64,000 bases of DNA from JAJEFO01 sp009843725. GTDB lineage: Bacteria > Pseudomonadota > Alphaproteobacteria > Rhodobacterales > Rhodobacteraceae. Location of the stretch: the NCBI GenBank assembly GCA_965243215.1, contig CBDEUJ010000005.1:1426001-1490000 (forward strand). The letters are read 5' to 3'. The notes under the pieces were generated by a model. The model worked only from the letters and a program-made list of their open reading frames with translations. It was not told the DNA's origin and searched no databases. Position 1 is the first letter of the stretch; every line of letters begins with the position of its first letter. The translations under genes and the position numbers were made by a program. Below, one piece after another: positions 33,150 to 42,200 of the stretch.

Positions 33150-33935
33150 AGGTTGCAGCCCCAGAAAGCGCAGCTGCGGACCCAATTGCGCTGCTCCCAT
33201 GTCCGACCCTGAGATCGCGACCTTGGCGAGATCCTGCGCCAGTCCGATCAGCCGGGTGGCGCCGTGCCGGGTGACGACATCGCAGACCACGTCCGCGTTG
33301 CGTACCTGATCGTTCTCGAATGGCACGCCGTCTTCATCCTTCTTGCCTAGCGTGGTCGCGTTGACCAGGATGGCGGCTTCTCCACGTGACGTCGAAATCG
33401 ACACGTGAGGCCAGTGCCCTGAAATGCTGCTTGCGACGGCCGCTCGCCTTCCCGCGTCCCGATCCAGCAGGCAGAGACTCGAAACGCCGCTTTCGCAGAG
33501 CGCGTCGGCTATCGCGCGACCCGCACCGCCTCCGGCCCCCAGGACGAGGGCGGACGCGCCCCGAATGGTCGCGTCCCGGGCCTCGATGGCATCAACCATC
33601 GCCCGTCCATCCGTGGCGTCCCCGGACAGCCGACCATCGGGCTCCCTGCGAAGCGTGTTCAGTGCGCCGAGTCTCCTGGCGCAATCGGTGACGCTGTCCG
33701 CATGCGAGAAAGCGACCTGCTTGTAGGGATAGGTGACGGAACTGCCAACGAAGCTGGCGCTGGCACGAACGACCGAAAGAAACGGAGCGACCGCGGTCGG
33801 GACCAGATCAAGGGCGATCATCCGGCAATCCACATCGTTTCCGCGAAACCAGTTGTTGTAGGCTGGCGGCGAGAAGACCTCGTCGACCGGGTGACCGATG
33901 ATCGGGAGGCATCTGGTTTTTCCCGTGATTTCCAT
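33147..33935 (-). CDS. Shikimate/quinate dehydrogenase-like protein
   Basis: A 262-residue AroE-family protein. The catalytic Lys is kept (VTYPYK, K72), as is Asp109 in GDATDG, where the usual GxNTDG has Ala for Asn. The nucleotide-binding turn is VLGAGGGAGRAIADAL, and the end is SGSDMGAAQLGPQLRFLG. Divergence from housekeeping AroE and its place beside an aromatic hydroxylase and GntR regulator suggest a catabolic paralogue acting on a hydroxylated cyclohexene or related acid. Confidence 0.82.
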   Translation of the reverse strand: MEITGKTRCLPIIGHPVDEVFSPPAYNNWFRGNDVDCRMIALDLVPTAVAPFLSVVRASASFVGSSVTYPYKQVAFSHADSVTDCARRLGALNTLRREPDGRLSGDATDGRAMVDAIEARDATIRGASALVLGAGGGAGRAIADALCESGVSSLCLLDRDAGRRAAVASSISGHWPHVSISTSRGEAAILVNATTLGKKDEDGVPFENDQVRNADVVCDVVTRHGATRLIGLAQDLAKVAISGSDMGAAQLGPQLRFLGLQP

Positions 33936-33961
33936 TGGTTCTCCGCTCGCGTGCGATTTCC

Positions 33962-34000
33962 CTTGACTTCATTTATTAAACAATCCTAAAAATCTCCAAC
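33962..34000 (+). promoter_or_regulatory. Promoter block A of the aromatic module
   Basis: TTGACT, an 18-nt spacer and TAAAAA form the promoter for the GntR gene; the spacer holds the near-dyad TTTATTAAA. Over 39 bp this block matches 40955-40993 at 29 positions with no gaps, implying the same regulator acts at both. It also lies just upstream of the divergent AroE-like gene. Confidence 0.55.
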
Positions 34001-34022
34001 ATATTTTGCAGGGGGGAGCAAA

Positions 34023-34688
34023 ATGATGTTCGGGAGACGAAGTTCGGAAGATGACACGGTCGTGAACATGCTGGCGGCCGCGATAAGACGGGACATATCC
34101 TTTGGCGTCCTTCGCCCCGACCAGAAGCTGAAGATCGACGCGCTCCGCCAATCCTACGGCGGCTCGAACCATTCGATGCGAGAGACGCTCAGGATGCTGA
34201 CGGCAGAAGGCCTGGTCGAGGCCATAAGCCAGCGCGGGTTCCGCGTGACTTCGGCGACCGAGGAGGACCTGCGCGACATCCTGCTGATGAGGATCGAGAC
34301 CGAAAGGCTGGGACTCCGGCGGTCGCTTGAAGAGGGCGACGTCGCCTGGGAGAGCCGCGTGGTCGCGACTCTTCACGCGCTGACGCGCGCCGAGGCGGAA
34401 GTCAGGGACAACCCGAACGACGTGAACGCGCTCGCCTGGGACGAGGCTTGTCGCGTCGCGACCGAAGCCCTGATCTCGGCCTGCGGCTCACCCAGGCTCA
34501 TGGAAATGGCAGGCAAGTTCTACAGCCAGTCCCGGCGGTTCCGGCTCGCCCTGCTGCGCGAGGGACGGATCGACTTCGAGGCACGACTTGAGAGGCAGGA
34601 AAGGCTGAGAGAGGCGATACTCGCCCGGGACGAGCAGGCTGCAACCCGATTGCTCGAGGAAGACATAAGGGCGGACATCGGAATCTAG
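34023..34688 (+). CDS. GntR-family regulator, FCD subfamily
   Basis: A 221-residue regulator with winged helix (LAAAIRRDISFGVLRPDQKLKIDALRQSYGGSNHSMRETLRMLTAEGLV) and FCD domain (MRIETERLGLRRSLEEGDVAWESRV, RLREAILARDEQAATRLLEEDI). GGGGGGA lies before the tandem ATGs at 34023 and 34026. It is first in a rightward set leading into the importer and oxidoreductase genes and is the natural candidate to bind promoter blocks A and B. Confidence 0.87.
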   Translation: MMFGRRSSEDDTVVNMLAAAIRRDISFGVLRPDQKLKIDALRQSYGGSNHSMRETLRMLTAEGLVEAISQRGFRVTSATEEDLRDILLMRIETERLGLRRSLEEGDVAWESRVVATLHALTRAEAEVRDNPNDVNALAWDEACRVATEALISACGSPRLMEMAGKFYSQSRRFRLALLREGRIDFEARLERQERLREAILARDEQAATRLLEEDIRADIGI

Positions 34689-34719
34689 CGCAACCAAAAC
34701 CAGCTACTTGAGGAAAGCA

Positions 34720-35739
34720 ATGGAAAACATCACAAGACGTCAGTCACTGGCACTGCTGGCCACGGCCGCGGCCGCGGGTCTCGCCGCACCGGCCGTCGCA
34801 GCGAACCGGAAGATCAAGGTCGGCGCGCTTCGCTTCACGTCGCATTCGGCAAGCTTCATCGCGTTGGAGCGCGGCTACTTCGCCGACGCGGGCCTGGATG
34901 TGGAACTGGAGTTTTTCCAGGCCGCTCAGCCGATGGCGGTCGCCATCGCGTCCCGCGACATCGACTATGCCGTGACGGCCGTGACGGGCGGGCTGATCAG
35001 CCTTGCGGACAAGGGCGCCGTGAAGGTGATCGGCGGCGCCTTGCAGGAAGAGGAAGGAATCGATGGCCAGCAGATCCTTGCATCCGACGCTGCCTTCAGG
35101 TCAGGCATCACGCATCCGTCGAAACTCGATGGCAAGAGCTACGGCGTGACCCAGACCGGATCATCGTTCCACTACGTCGGTTCGAAGATCGCGGCTGCCG
35201 AGGGCCTCAACCTGTCCTACAAGCCGCTGCAGAAGGTTGGTGCCGTGATCGGCGCATTGCGCTCAGGCCAGATCGATGCCTGGAACATAGTGCCGCACAT
35301 TGCCAAGCCGCTTGCCGGGTCGGGCGCCGTGCATATCATCGGCGCGGTGCAGGACTACATTCCGAACTACCAGATCACGACGGCATTCACGTCGGCCGGC
35401 AACGCCGCGAACGAACGCGACATGACCCGGAGCTTCCTTGCCGCCTTCTCGAAAGGCGTCGACGACTACAACGGGGCCATGATCGACCGGTCTGGCGGTG
35501 ACGCCGGCGTGGACGCCATGGTCGACCTGATCCACAAGTACGTCTACACTGACCGTCCCCGCGAAAAGGCCGCGCCGTCGATCATCAACGGCACGATGAG
35601 GCTCAGTCCGGGCGCCGCGCTGAACGTGGCGTCGATCCAGGACCAGCTGAGCTGGTTCCAGTCGGAAGGCCTCGTGGACGCTGGCATTACCCTCGACACG
35701 CTTGTCGACGGCTCGTATGTCGAACAGTCCGGCGCCTGA
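34720..35739 (+). CDS. ABC importer binding protein, NitT/TauT (NMT1-like)
   Basis: A 339-residue periplasmic protein with a Tat-type signal (TRRQSLALLATAAAAGLAAPAVAA). The mature part has the NMT1/SsuA pattern: IKVGALRFTSHSASFIALERGYFADAGLDVELEFFQ, GKSYGVTQTGSSFHYVGSKI. Such proteins bind sulfonates, pyrimidines, riboflavin or aromatic acids. With an aromatic hydroxylase downstream, an aromatic ligand is likely but unproved. GAGGA precedes the ATG at 34720. Confidence 0.87.
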   Translation: MENITRRQSLALLATAAAAGLAAPAVAANRKIKVGALRFTSHSASFIALERGYFADAGLDVELEFFQAAQPMAVAIASRDIDYAVTAVTGGLISLADKGAVKVIGGALQEEEGIDGQQILASDAAFRSGITHPSKLDGKSYGVTQTGSSFHYVGSKIAAAEGLNLSYKPLQKVGAVIGALRSGQIDAWNIVPHIAKPLAGSGAVHIIGAVQDYIPNYQITTAFTSAGNAANERDMTRSFLAAFSKGVDDYNGAMIDRSGGDAGVDAMVDLIHKYVYTDRPREKAAPSIINGTMRLSPGAALNVASIQDQLSWFQSEGLVDAGITLDTLVDGSYVEQSGA

Positions 35740-35754
35740 GCTGCCCGTGGGAGG

Positions 35755-35783
35755 TCAGCGCGGCCCTTCGCGCGTCGCGCTGA
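35755..35783 (+). terminator. Stem-loop after the NitT/TauT binding-protein gene
   Basis: TCAGCGCG (35755-35762) pairs perfectly with CGCGCTGA (35776-35783) around a 13-nt loop, 16 nt after the stop codon. No T-run. It is the third binding-protein gene in the window followed by such a stem-loop. Confidence 0.5.
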
Positions 35784-35802
35784 TCGTCCAGCAGAGGCCA
35801 GG

Positions 35803-36570
35803 ATGGACATAATCGTGAGCTCCTTGAGCCATTGCTATGGCTCGACCGAAGTTCTGAGAGACATTTCGCTCGACATTCCGGCCGGACGCGTCGTCTGTCT
35901 CGTCGGGCCGTCAGGCTGCGGAAAGTCGACGCTCCTGCGTTTCATCGGCGGACTGGAGTGTCCCTCGAAAGGCGAAGTCCTGCAGGTCGGGAATCCGCCG
36001 AAGGGATCGCTCAACCCCCTGACGTTCGTGTTCCAGGATTTCGCGCTTCTTCCCTGGAGAACGGTGCAGGGCAACATCTCGCTCGTGCTGGAAGACCACG
36101 GGATTCGCGGCGCCGCGGCAAGGGACATCATCGGCGACACGCTGGCGCGGACAAAGCTTTCGGACTTCGCCGACGCGCTGCCCAAGCAGCTGTCGGGCGG
36201 CATGAAGCAGCGGGTGGCCATCGCGCGCGCGCTCGCCGTGAAGCCGGCGGTGATGCTTCTGGACGAACCGCTTTCGGCTCTCGATGCCCAGACCCGCGAA
36301 CTGTTGATGGATGATCTTGTCAGTCTGTGGACCAGGCAGCCGTTCACGGCAGTCTACGTGACCCACAACCTGGCGGAAGCGGTTCGCCTCGGACACAAGG
36401 TCGTCGTCCTGTCACGCCGGCCGGGCCGGTTGCGCGAAATCGTGGAGATCGACACGCCGCTCGCTGACCGCGCCGCAGGCGACGCGGAGCTTGAAAAGGT
36501 GCAGAAGCAGCTTTGGAACCTGATGCGCGACGAGGCCCGCGCCGCTGACGAGGAGCTTGTAGATGTCTGA
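35803..36570 (+). CDS. ABC importer ATPase, NitT/TauT type
   Basis: A 255-residue ATPase with Walker A GPSGCGKST, Q-loop VFQDFALLPWRTV, signature LSGGMKQRVAIAR, Walker B VMLLDEPLSALD and YVTHNLAEAVRL. The FQD..LLPW and LSGGM forms are typical of the SsuB/TauB group. It overlaps the permease start by 8 nt. Confidence 0.9.
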   Translation: MDIIVSSLSHCYGSTEVLRDISLDIPAGRVVCLVGPSGCGKSTLLRFIGGLECPSKGEVLQVGNPPKGSLNPLTFVFQDFALLPWRTVQGNISLVLEDHGIRGAAARDIIGDTLARTKLSDFADALPKQLSGGMKQRVAIARALAVKPAVMLLDEPLSALDAQTRELLMDDLVSLWTRQPFTAVYVTHNLAEAVRLGHKVVVLSRRPGRLREIVEIDTPLADRAAGDAELEKVQKQLWNLMRDEARAADEELVDV

Positions 36571-37375
36571 CGTTGCAACCCAGGTCCCCGCACGACGTGC
36601 CGTCGAATATCGCGGGGGCGGCTTTGCCCCCAGCCCGCGTCGCTGGGTCGGCTTCATGGTTTTCGCCGTGGTCATCCTTCTCGCCGAATGGGGAACCCGC
36701 GCCGGCTGGATCTCCCCGTTGACGCTGCCGAAGCCATCCGACGTTCTCGTTACATTCCAGGACCTCTACGCAACCGGATTGCTGTTCAAGCATCTTGGCC
36801 CGTCCCTCAGCCGTCTGTTCATAGGCGCCCTCATAGGGGTCAGCCTCGGCGTCACCGTTGGCGTCCTGATCGGGCTGTTCTCGTACGTGCGTTCCGGGAT
36901 GGTGCCTGTTGTGGCGGCAATCTTCCCGATACCGAAGATAGCGCTTCTGCCGCTCTTCGTCATCTGGTTCGGCATCGGAGAGGGATCGAAATACGCGCTC
37001 ATCGCCTTCGGCACCTTCACGCCCACGGTGGTCGCCACCTACGGCGCAGTCGACAATGTCGACCGGACCCTGATCCGCATGGGCCAGAGCTTCGGCCTGC
37101 CGTGGCTTTCCATCGTTCGGAAGATCATCTTGCCGGGCGCCATGCCCGGCATACTGTCCGGCCTCAGGATCAGCCTGGCGATCGCGATCATCCTGCTGGT
37201 TGCGGCCGAGATGCTGGGCGCAGAGCACGGCATTGGCGCCTACATCCTGGAAGCCGGGTCGCTCTACGATCTTGAACGGCTCTTCGCAGGGGTTGTCATC
37301 CTGTCGCTGCTCGGCGTCCTCGTGAGCGCTGCAATCGGGCTGGTCGAGAACCGCCTGCTGTCCTGGCGCGTATGA
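36563..37375 (+). CDS. ABC importer permease, NitT/TauT type
   Basis: A 270-residue permease with about six membrane segments and the EAA-like loop MGQSFGLPWLSIVRKIILPGAMPGILSGLRI, as in SsuC/TauC. It is coupled to the ATPase (8-nt overlap) and to the flavoprotein (4-nt overlap). Confidence 0.9.
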   Translation: MSDVATQVPARRAVEYRGGGFAPSPRRWVGFMVFAVVILLAEWGTRAGWISPLTLPKPSDVLVTFQDLYATGLLFKHLGPSLSRLFIGALIGVSLGVTVGVLIGLFSYVRSGMVPVVAAIFPIPKIALLPLFVIWFGIGEGSKYALIAFGTFTPTVVATYGAVDNVDRTLIRMGQSFGLPWLSIVRKIILPGAMPGILSGLRISLAIAIILLVAAEMLGAEHGIGAYILEAGSLYDLERLFAGVVILSLLGVLVSAAIGLVENRLLSWRV

Positions 37376-38622
37376 GAGAGACATTTGACGTGATCGTTGC
37401 CGGCGGCGGGTCCGCCGGCTGCACCGCCGCCATCGCAAGCGCGCGGCTTGGCGCCAGGACGCTCCTGGTCGAGCGCAATCATTGCCTCGGCGGCGCCGCG
37501 ACGATGCGGAACGTGCTGACCTGGTGCGGCCTGTACACCCTGGGCGAGACGCGGAGGCAGGTCGTGCGGGGCATTGCCGACGAGGTGCTCTCGGCCCAGC
37601 GCGCGCTTGGCGGTCTTGGCCCCGTGACGTCCTTCCGGGGCGTGTTCGTTCCGTTCGATCCGGAAACCCTGAAGCTCGTGCTGGACAAGCTGGCCCTGAC
37701 TTCGGATGTCGAGCTTCGTTTCGGCGCGACCGTCCTTTCCGCTGGACGCATGGAGGGTCGGTTGACCGAATTGACGATTGCGCATCACGGCGGATTGGAA
37801 ACCCACAAGGGGCGCGCCTTTGTCGACTGCACCGGAGACGGGGATCTCGCGGCCTTTGGCGGCGCCAGCACACGCTACGGCAATCCGGACGGCGTGAATC
37901 TCGGCACGCTGGGCTGTCGTTTCGGCGGCATTCCAGAGAGCGTGGCGATCACCGTGGATCACGTCACGAACGCCATCGACGCACTGGACTTTCCCACGGA
38001 CGCCACAACCAAGGACCGGTGCGTGATCGTGCGCCTGCCCATCTCCGGCGACCTGGTGCTGTATCTTCCTTCGCATGCGTACGACCCGAGAGACGGCCGG
38101 TCGCTCGCCCATGCCGAAACCGGCGCTCGCGCGCAGACATGGAACTACCTGAAGGCGGTGCGCGCGATCCCGGGATGCGAGGAAGCCCATCTGGTCTCCA
38201 CCGGACCCGAGATCGGCACCCGCGAATCCCGCCACCTGAATTGCAGTCACCAGCTCACATGGACCGCGATCGAGGAACGCAGTACCTACGGCGACACGAT
38301 CGCGCTGGGGGCCTGGGGAGCGGAATGGCATGACAGAACGACCTATCGCAGCGAATTCGACTATCCGCCCGACATGGGCAGCTACGAGATTCCGATGGGC
38401 TGCCTGCGCAGTTGCAACACGACAAACCTGTTCTGTGCGGGCAGGCTCGCAGACGGCGACCGCAAGGGCGGCGCGGCCATCCGCGTGATGGGGACCGCCA
38501 TGGCGACCGGGCAGGCAGCCGGGACGGCGGCGGCCTTGACTGCCGACGGCACCTGTTCGGCATCCGCAATTCAGGCCGCACTCCGCTCTGCGGGTGCAAT
38601 CGTGACTGCAGGCGATCTCTGA
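37372..38622 (+). CDS. FAD-dependent oxidoreductase (FAD_oxidored family), paralogue 1
   Basis: A 416-residue flavoprotein: GxGxxG region VIVAGGGSAGCTAAIASARLGARTLLVER, LGGAATMRNVLTWCG, internal FVDCTGDGDLAAFGG, EIGTRESRH, and the terminal FCAGRLADGDRKGGAAIRVMGTAMATGQAAG. This is the FAD_oxidored (PF12831) architecture found in catabolic clusters. It shares these signatures with the gene at 42201. It is coupled to the importer, so it likely acts on the imported compound. Confidence 0.85.
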   Translation: MRETFDVIVAGGGSAGCTAAIASARLGARTLLVERNHCLGGAATMRNVLTWCGLYTLGETRRQVVRGIADEVLSAQRALGGLGPVTSFRGVFVPFDPETLKLVLDKLALTSDVELRFGATVLSAGRMEGRLTELTIAHHGGLETHKGRAFVDCTGDGDLAAFGGASTRYGNPDGVNLGTLGCRFGGIPESVAITVDHVTNAIDALDFPTDATTKDRCVIVRLPISGDLVLYLPSHAYDPRDGRSLAHAETGARAQTWNYLKAVRAIPGCEEAHLVSTGPEIGTRESRHLNCSHQLTWTAIEERSTYGDTIALGAWGAEWHDRTTYRSEFDYPPDMGSYEIPMGCLRSCNTTNLFCAGRLADGDRKGGAAIRVMGTAMATGQAAGTAAALTADGTCSASAIQAALRSAGAIVTAGDL

Positions 38623-38636
38623 CCGGAGGCAATTCA

Positions 38637-40520
38637 ATGCAGTTTCACCTCAACGGCTTCAGGACCGGCGACCCGGGCCGGCAGGCGACCGCAGCTGGTC
38701 TCGACAGGCGCTCCAAGGAAAGGGTCGACGTGCTGATCGTCGGATGCGGCCCCGCAGGACTGACCTTGGCCGCGCAGCTCTCGCAGTTTCCTGACATCCA
38801 CACGCGGATCGTCGACCGGAAACCCGGGCCGCTGGAAATCGGCCAGGCCGATGGCGTGGCCTGCCGCACGGTCGAGATGTTCGAGGCATTCGGCTTCAGT
38901 GAACGCGTCCTGAAGGAGGCCTACTGGGTCAATGAAACGACATTCTGGGGACCGTCGCCTGCAGATCCCAGGGCCATTTGCCGCACCGGCCGAATCCAGG
39001 ATGTCGCCGACGACCTTTCCGAGATGCCGCATGTCATCCTGAACCAGGCACGGGTGCACGACTTCTACCTTGATGTGATGCGAAGCTCCGCGGTGCGCCT
39101 GGAGCCGGACTACGATCGAACCTGCGTCGACCTTAGGGTGGAAGGTGGCAGGTCGCATCCCGTGACCGTCACCCTGAAGCATGGCGGCAGACACGAGACC
39201 GTGGAAGCCAGGTTCGTCGTTGGATGCGACGGCGCGCACAGCTTCGTGCGGCGCGCCATCGGCCGGGAACTTGTCGGCGAAGCGGCCAACAAGGCCTGGG
39301 GCGTCATGGACGTGCTGGTCGACACCGACTTTCCGGACATGCGGCTGAAGTCGGTTGTGCGCTCGGCATCGGAAGGCAACGTCCTTATCATACCTCGGGA
39401 AGGCGGCTATCTGGTCCGGTTCTACATCGAGTTGGAGAGACTTGCCCACGACAAGCGTGCGAAAGACCTCGAGATCTCGCCGAACGACCTGATCGACGCT
39501 GCAAACCGCATCCTCTTTCCGTATCGGCTTGAGGTCAAGGAGGTCGCCTGGTGGTCAGTCTACGAGATCGGGCAGCGGATCTGCACTCGATTTGACAATG
39601 CCGCGAACGGCGCATCCCCGACAGTGTTCATCGCTGGCGATGCATGTCACACCCACAGCCCCAAGGCGGGTCAGGGGATGAACGTCTCGATGGGAGACGC
39701 CTTCAACCTTGGCTGGAAGCTTGGTGCGGTTCTGAGGGGGCAGTCGCCCGCAACGCTGCTCGACACCTTCTCTGCCGAGCGCCGGGCGGTGGCCCAGGAT
39801 CTCGTCGACTTCGACAGGCATTGGGCCAAGGCGTTTTCCGGACGTGACGACGGTCAGCCCGGCCGGGACCCGCAGGCCTTCCGGGACTACTTCGAGGCTC
39901 ATGGCCGCTACACCGCCGGCATCGCCGTCGCCTACGCGCCCTCCCGGATCTGTGGAGACGGCAGGCACCAGTCCCTTGCCCAGGGCTACACGGTCGGCAT
40001 GCGCTTCCATTCCGCACCGGTGACCAGGCTTTGGGACGCCAGGCCGATGCAGCTCGGCCATTGCCTGAAGGCCGATGGGCGCTGGCGCTTGATGCTGTTC
40101 AACGACGGGTCGGACCCCACGGACCGCACGTCGCGGCTCTGGACCTTGTGCGATCGACTCGCCAGCGACGCGGCATCGCCAATCCGGCCCTTTGCTGCAA
40201 GTGACGACGACATCGATGCCGTGATCGATGTCCGCGCGGTCTTTCAGCAACGCCATGATGCGATCGCCGTCGAGAGCACCCATCCGTTTCTCACCCCAAA
40301 AAAGGGGCGCTACGGCCTTGCCGACACCGAAAAGATGTACTGCGCCGATCCGGCCTTTGACCTCTTTGATCGCCGCGGCCTGGACCGTGCGCGGGGCTGC
40401 CTGATGATCGTGCGGCCTGACCAGTACGTTGCAGAAGTCCTGCCGCTGGACGCGTTTGACACGACCGTCGGGTTTTTCTCCGATGTACTCATGCGCCCCG
40501 ACCTGCCTGGCATGACCTGA
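38637..40520 (+). CDS. Aromatic flavoprotein hydroxylase, MobA/phenol 2-monooxygenase-like
   Basis: The 627-residue protein begins MQFHLNGFRTGDP, as in 3-hydroxybenzoate 4-monooxygenase. It then shows VLIVGCGPAGLTLAAQLSQ, the DG motif in VGCDGAHSFVRRAIG, the GD motif FIAGDACHTHSPKAGQGMNVSMGDAFNLGWKL, and a C-terminal thioredoxin-like domain (residues about 470-620). It would hydroxylate a monohydroxylated aromatic with NAD(P)H and O2. The ATG at 38637 has GGAGG 7 nt upstream; longer in-frame sequence before it is a shadow of the preceding gene. Confidence 0.87.
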   Translation: MQFHLNGFRTGDPGRQATAAGLDRRSKERVDVLIVGCGPAGLTLAAQLSQFPDIHTRIVDRKPGPLEIGQADGVACRTVEMFEAFGFSERVLKEAYWVNETTFWGPSPADPRAICRTGRIQDVADDLSEMPHVILNQARVHDFYLDVMRSSAVRLEPDYDRTCVDLRVEGGRSHPVTVTLKHGGRHETVEARFVVGCDGAHSFVRRAIGRELVGEAANKAWGVMDVLVDTDFPDMRLKSVVRSASEGNVLIIPREGGYLVRFYIELERLAHDKRAKDLEISPNDLIDAANRILFPYRLEVKEVAWWSVYEIGQRICTRFDNAANGASPTVFIAGDACHTHSPKAGQGMNVSMGDAFNLGWKLGAVLRGQSPATLLDTFSAERRAVAQDLVDFDRHWAKAFSGRDDGQPGRDPQAFRDYFEAHGRYTAGIAVAYAPSRICGDGRHQSLAQGYTVGMRFHSAPVTRLWDARPMQLGHCLKADGRWRLMLFNDGSDPTDRTSRLWTLCDRLASDAASPIRPFAASDDDIDAVIDVRAVFQQRHDAIAVESTHPFLTPKKGRYGLADTEKMYCADPAFDLFDRRGLDRARGCLMIVRPDQYVAEVLPLDAFDTTVGFFSDVLMRPDLPGMT

Positions 40521-40954
40521 CCCAGGCCGCAGTCGCGGCCGTCAGCGACAAACGGGAACGGACGTGTCAGTCTTGGCGCGCCTGCATGCCATGCGTCTTC
40601 AGGCTTGCGGTCTGAAGACGGTCATTGTCGCTGCATGCATTGTCGAGAACGCCCGAATCTGATGCAAGGCTTGCGTCCAGGGTCGCATCAATGAAGACAA
40701 TCGCGATCATCCGGCACACGAAAGAGCGCGTGCTCGACCGCTTCCGGCTCCGGCAGCACAAGGCAATCCAAGACCATTGCCGAACGGATCGCACTTCCTT
40801 CCGATGCTGATTGTCCGGCAAGCAAGGTGCCGGCCATCCCGCCGATGGTCTTGATGAATCCAGGACTCGGCAGGAATGGGTCGCAATTGGCCGAGTCGTT
40901 CGAGCTTGTCACCACGCGACCCGGAAAATTCTCGAGACGGCTGCGAGTTTTCCT
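40521..40954 (-). pseudogene. Gene-free region with a possible FMN-reductase remnant
   Basis: On the minus strand around 40880-40700 codons read GFIKTIGGMAGTLLAGQSASEGSAI and LDCLVLPEPEAVEHALF, which recalls the C-terminal part of NADPH-dependent FMN reductases. It has no start, no upstream domain and is short, so it is at most a relic. Nothing else was recognised in this 430-bp gap. Confidence 0.25.
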
Positions 40955-40993
40955 CTTGACATGTTTTATAAAATGATTCTATTAATATCCAAC
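40955..40993 (+). promoter_or_regulatory. Promoter block B, matched to block A
   Basis: TTGACA, an 18-nt spacer and TATTAA form a strong promoter. The spacer contains GTTTTATAAAATG, a near-perfect dyad corresponding to TTTATTAAA of block A. The two 39-bp blocks agree at 29 positions without gaps. It faces the degenerate region 41044-42200 and the flavoprotein gene at 42201. Confidence 0.6.
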
Positions 40994-41043
40994 GATTCAC
41001 TTTCTGGGGCATCAATCTCGCTTCAGCAAATGAAACCCCGAAG

Positions 41044-42200
41044 ATGACACGGCGTCATGTCTTCGGTCGGACGGGCTGGGTGGATGCAGGCATCTCTCTC
41101 GGGACCTTCGCGGACACGAACCGCGTGAAGGTTCTCGAGGCAAAAGGTCCTCCCTGGCGGCGGCACACTTCAGGGTGCCGCCGCACCTTTGTTCCCCAGC
41201 GGGACGGATGCAGATCAGGAATTGCATGCGTCCACGACGTTCGCCCTCGTGGAATCCCAGGCGATGGAGATGGTTGGACGCAGGAGGGTTCAGGCAATGC
41301 CGCTTCGCGCCGCCCTGCTCGGCAAGTCGAAGCGGAACGAGACTGCGTCGGCCCCAATGGCCGTGATCAGGGCGGATTCGGGCCGCGAAGACCGATCGTG
41401 GCGTTGCAGCGAACACGACGGCGTCACGCGCGTCAAGTTGCGGACCTGCGCCCGCATAGGCGCAGGGCATTGCGGCTTTCTGCCAATGCAACCCGCCGCT
41501 TGCGACACCGACTCGTTGCAGCCGAAAGCCGGGGTACGCCCAAGTTTCCCGCATGGTCGAGGCGGAAGAACGCGATTTCCTGGAAGGCCGCAATGGCGCG
41601 TGGCGGCTCGACCGCGCTTCGCGCCGCCGGAGTTGCAATGCGAGCAGGGGCAGTCAGTCTTCCAGGCGAATTCCGGGACGGAATGACGGTTGGCACGCTT
41701 CATCCAGAGACCGATGCCGAAGCTCTGCAAGCTGTCATCGGGACCGCTGCGGAAGACGAGTTTCTCCGGGCGAGCGGCGGCCGCTCGTGATCCGATGCGG
41801 AATGGACAAATGGCCGAACCACGCACGCATCTCATTCGGATCATTCATGTCGACGATGATCGCGGCCCGAGGCGCGGCGGACAACGTCAACCGTTCGCTC
41901 TTGCGCGTCCGCTCAAGGTTGCCACCTGTCACGGTCATCCAGCGGCCGGAATGTCGTTCCGCCGGTTGCCATCCCAGGAACGTTGGCTGGCCCGCGCTTC
42001 AGCGTCCCAATCGCGATTGCTCTCCCGGCGGCGATTGCAATGCCGGACGCCAATCGGGAGACCGGTTCGTACATCCACGAAGCGACCCCGCGGCATGGCC
42101 CCGCAGGGCACCTTGCCGGACCAGCCGTCCTCTTTCGGCTGGACGCGGTCTGCAGTGAAGCGACAGGAGAGGTTCAAGCATCCATGACGAGGCGCTGCAA
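41044..42200 (+). pseudogene. Degenerate coding region, frame-broken
   Basis: Downstream of promoter block B about 1.15 kb carries overlapping plus-strand frames, none of which is a normal protein. Plausible coding character moves between frames; for example MTVGTLHPETDAEALQAVIG near 41680-41760 resembles the start of an FAD-linked oxidase (GlcD/GlcE type). Several frameshifts are needed, so I read it as a decayed gene between the promoter and the intact oxidoreductase. The original product is not identifiable with confidence. Confidence 0.35.

Noticed and set aside
36344..37873. 509-codon minus-strand frame
   Set aside because: Antisense to the importer permease and flavoprotein; arginine/serine-rich composition typical of a shadow frame.
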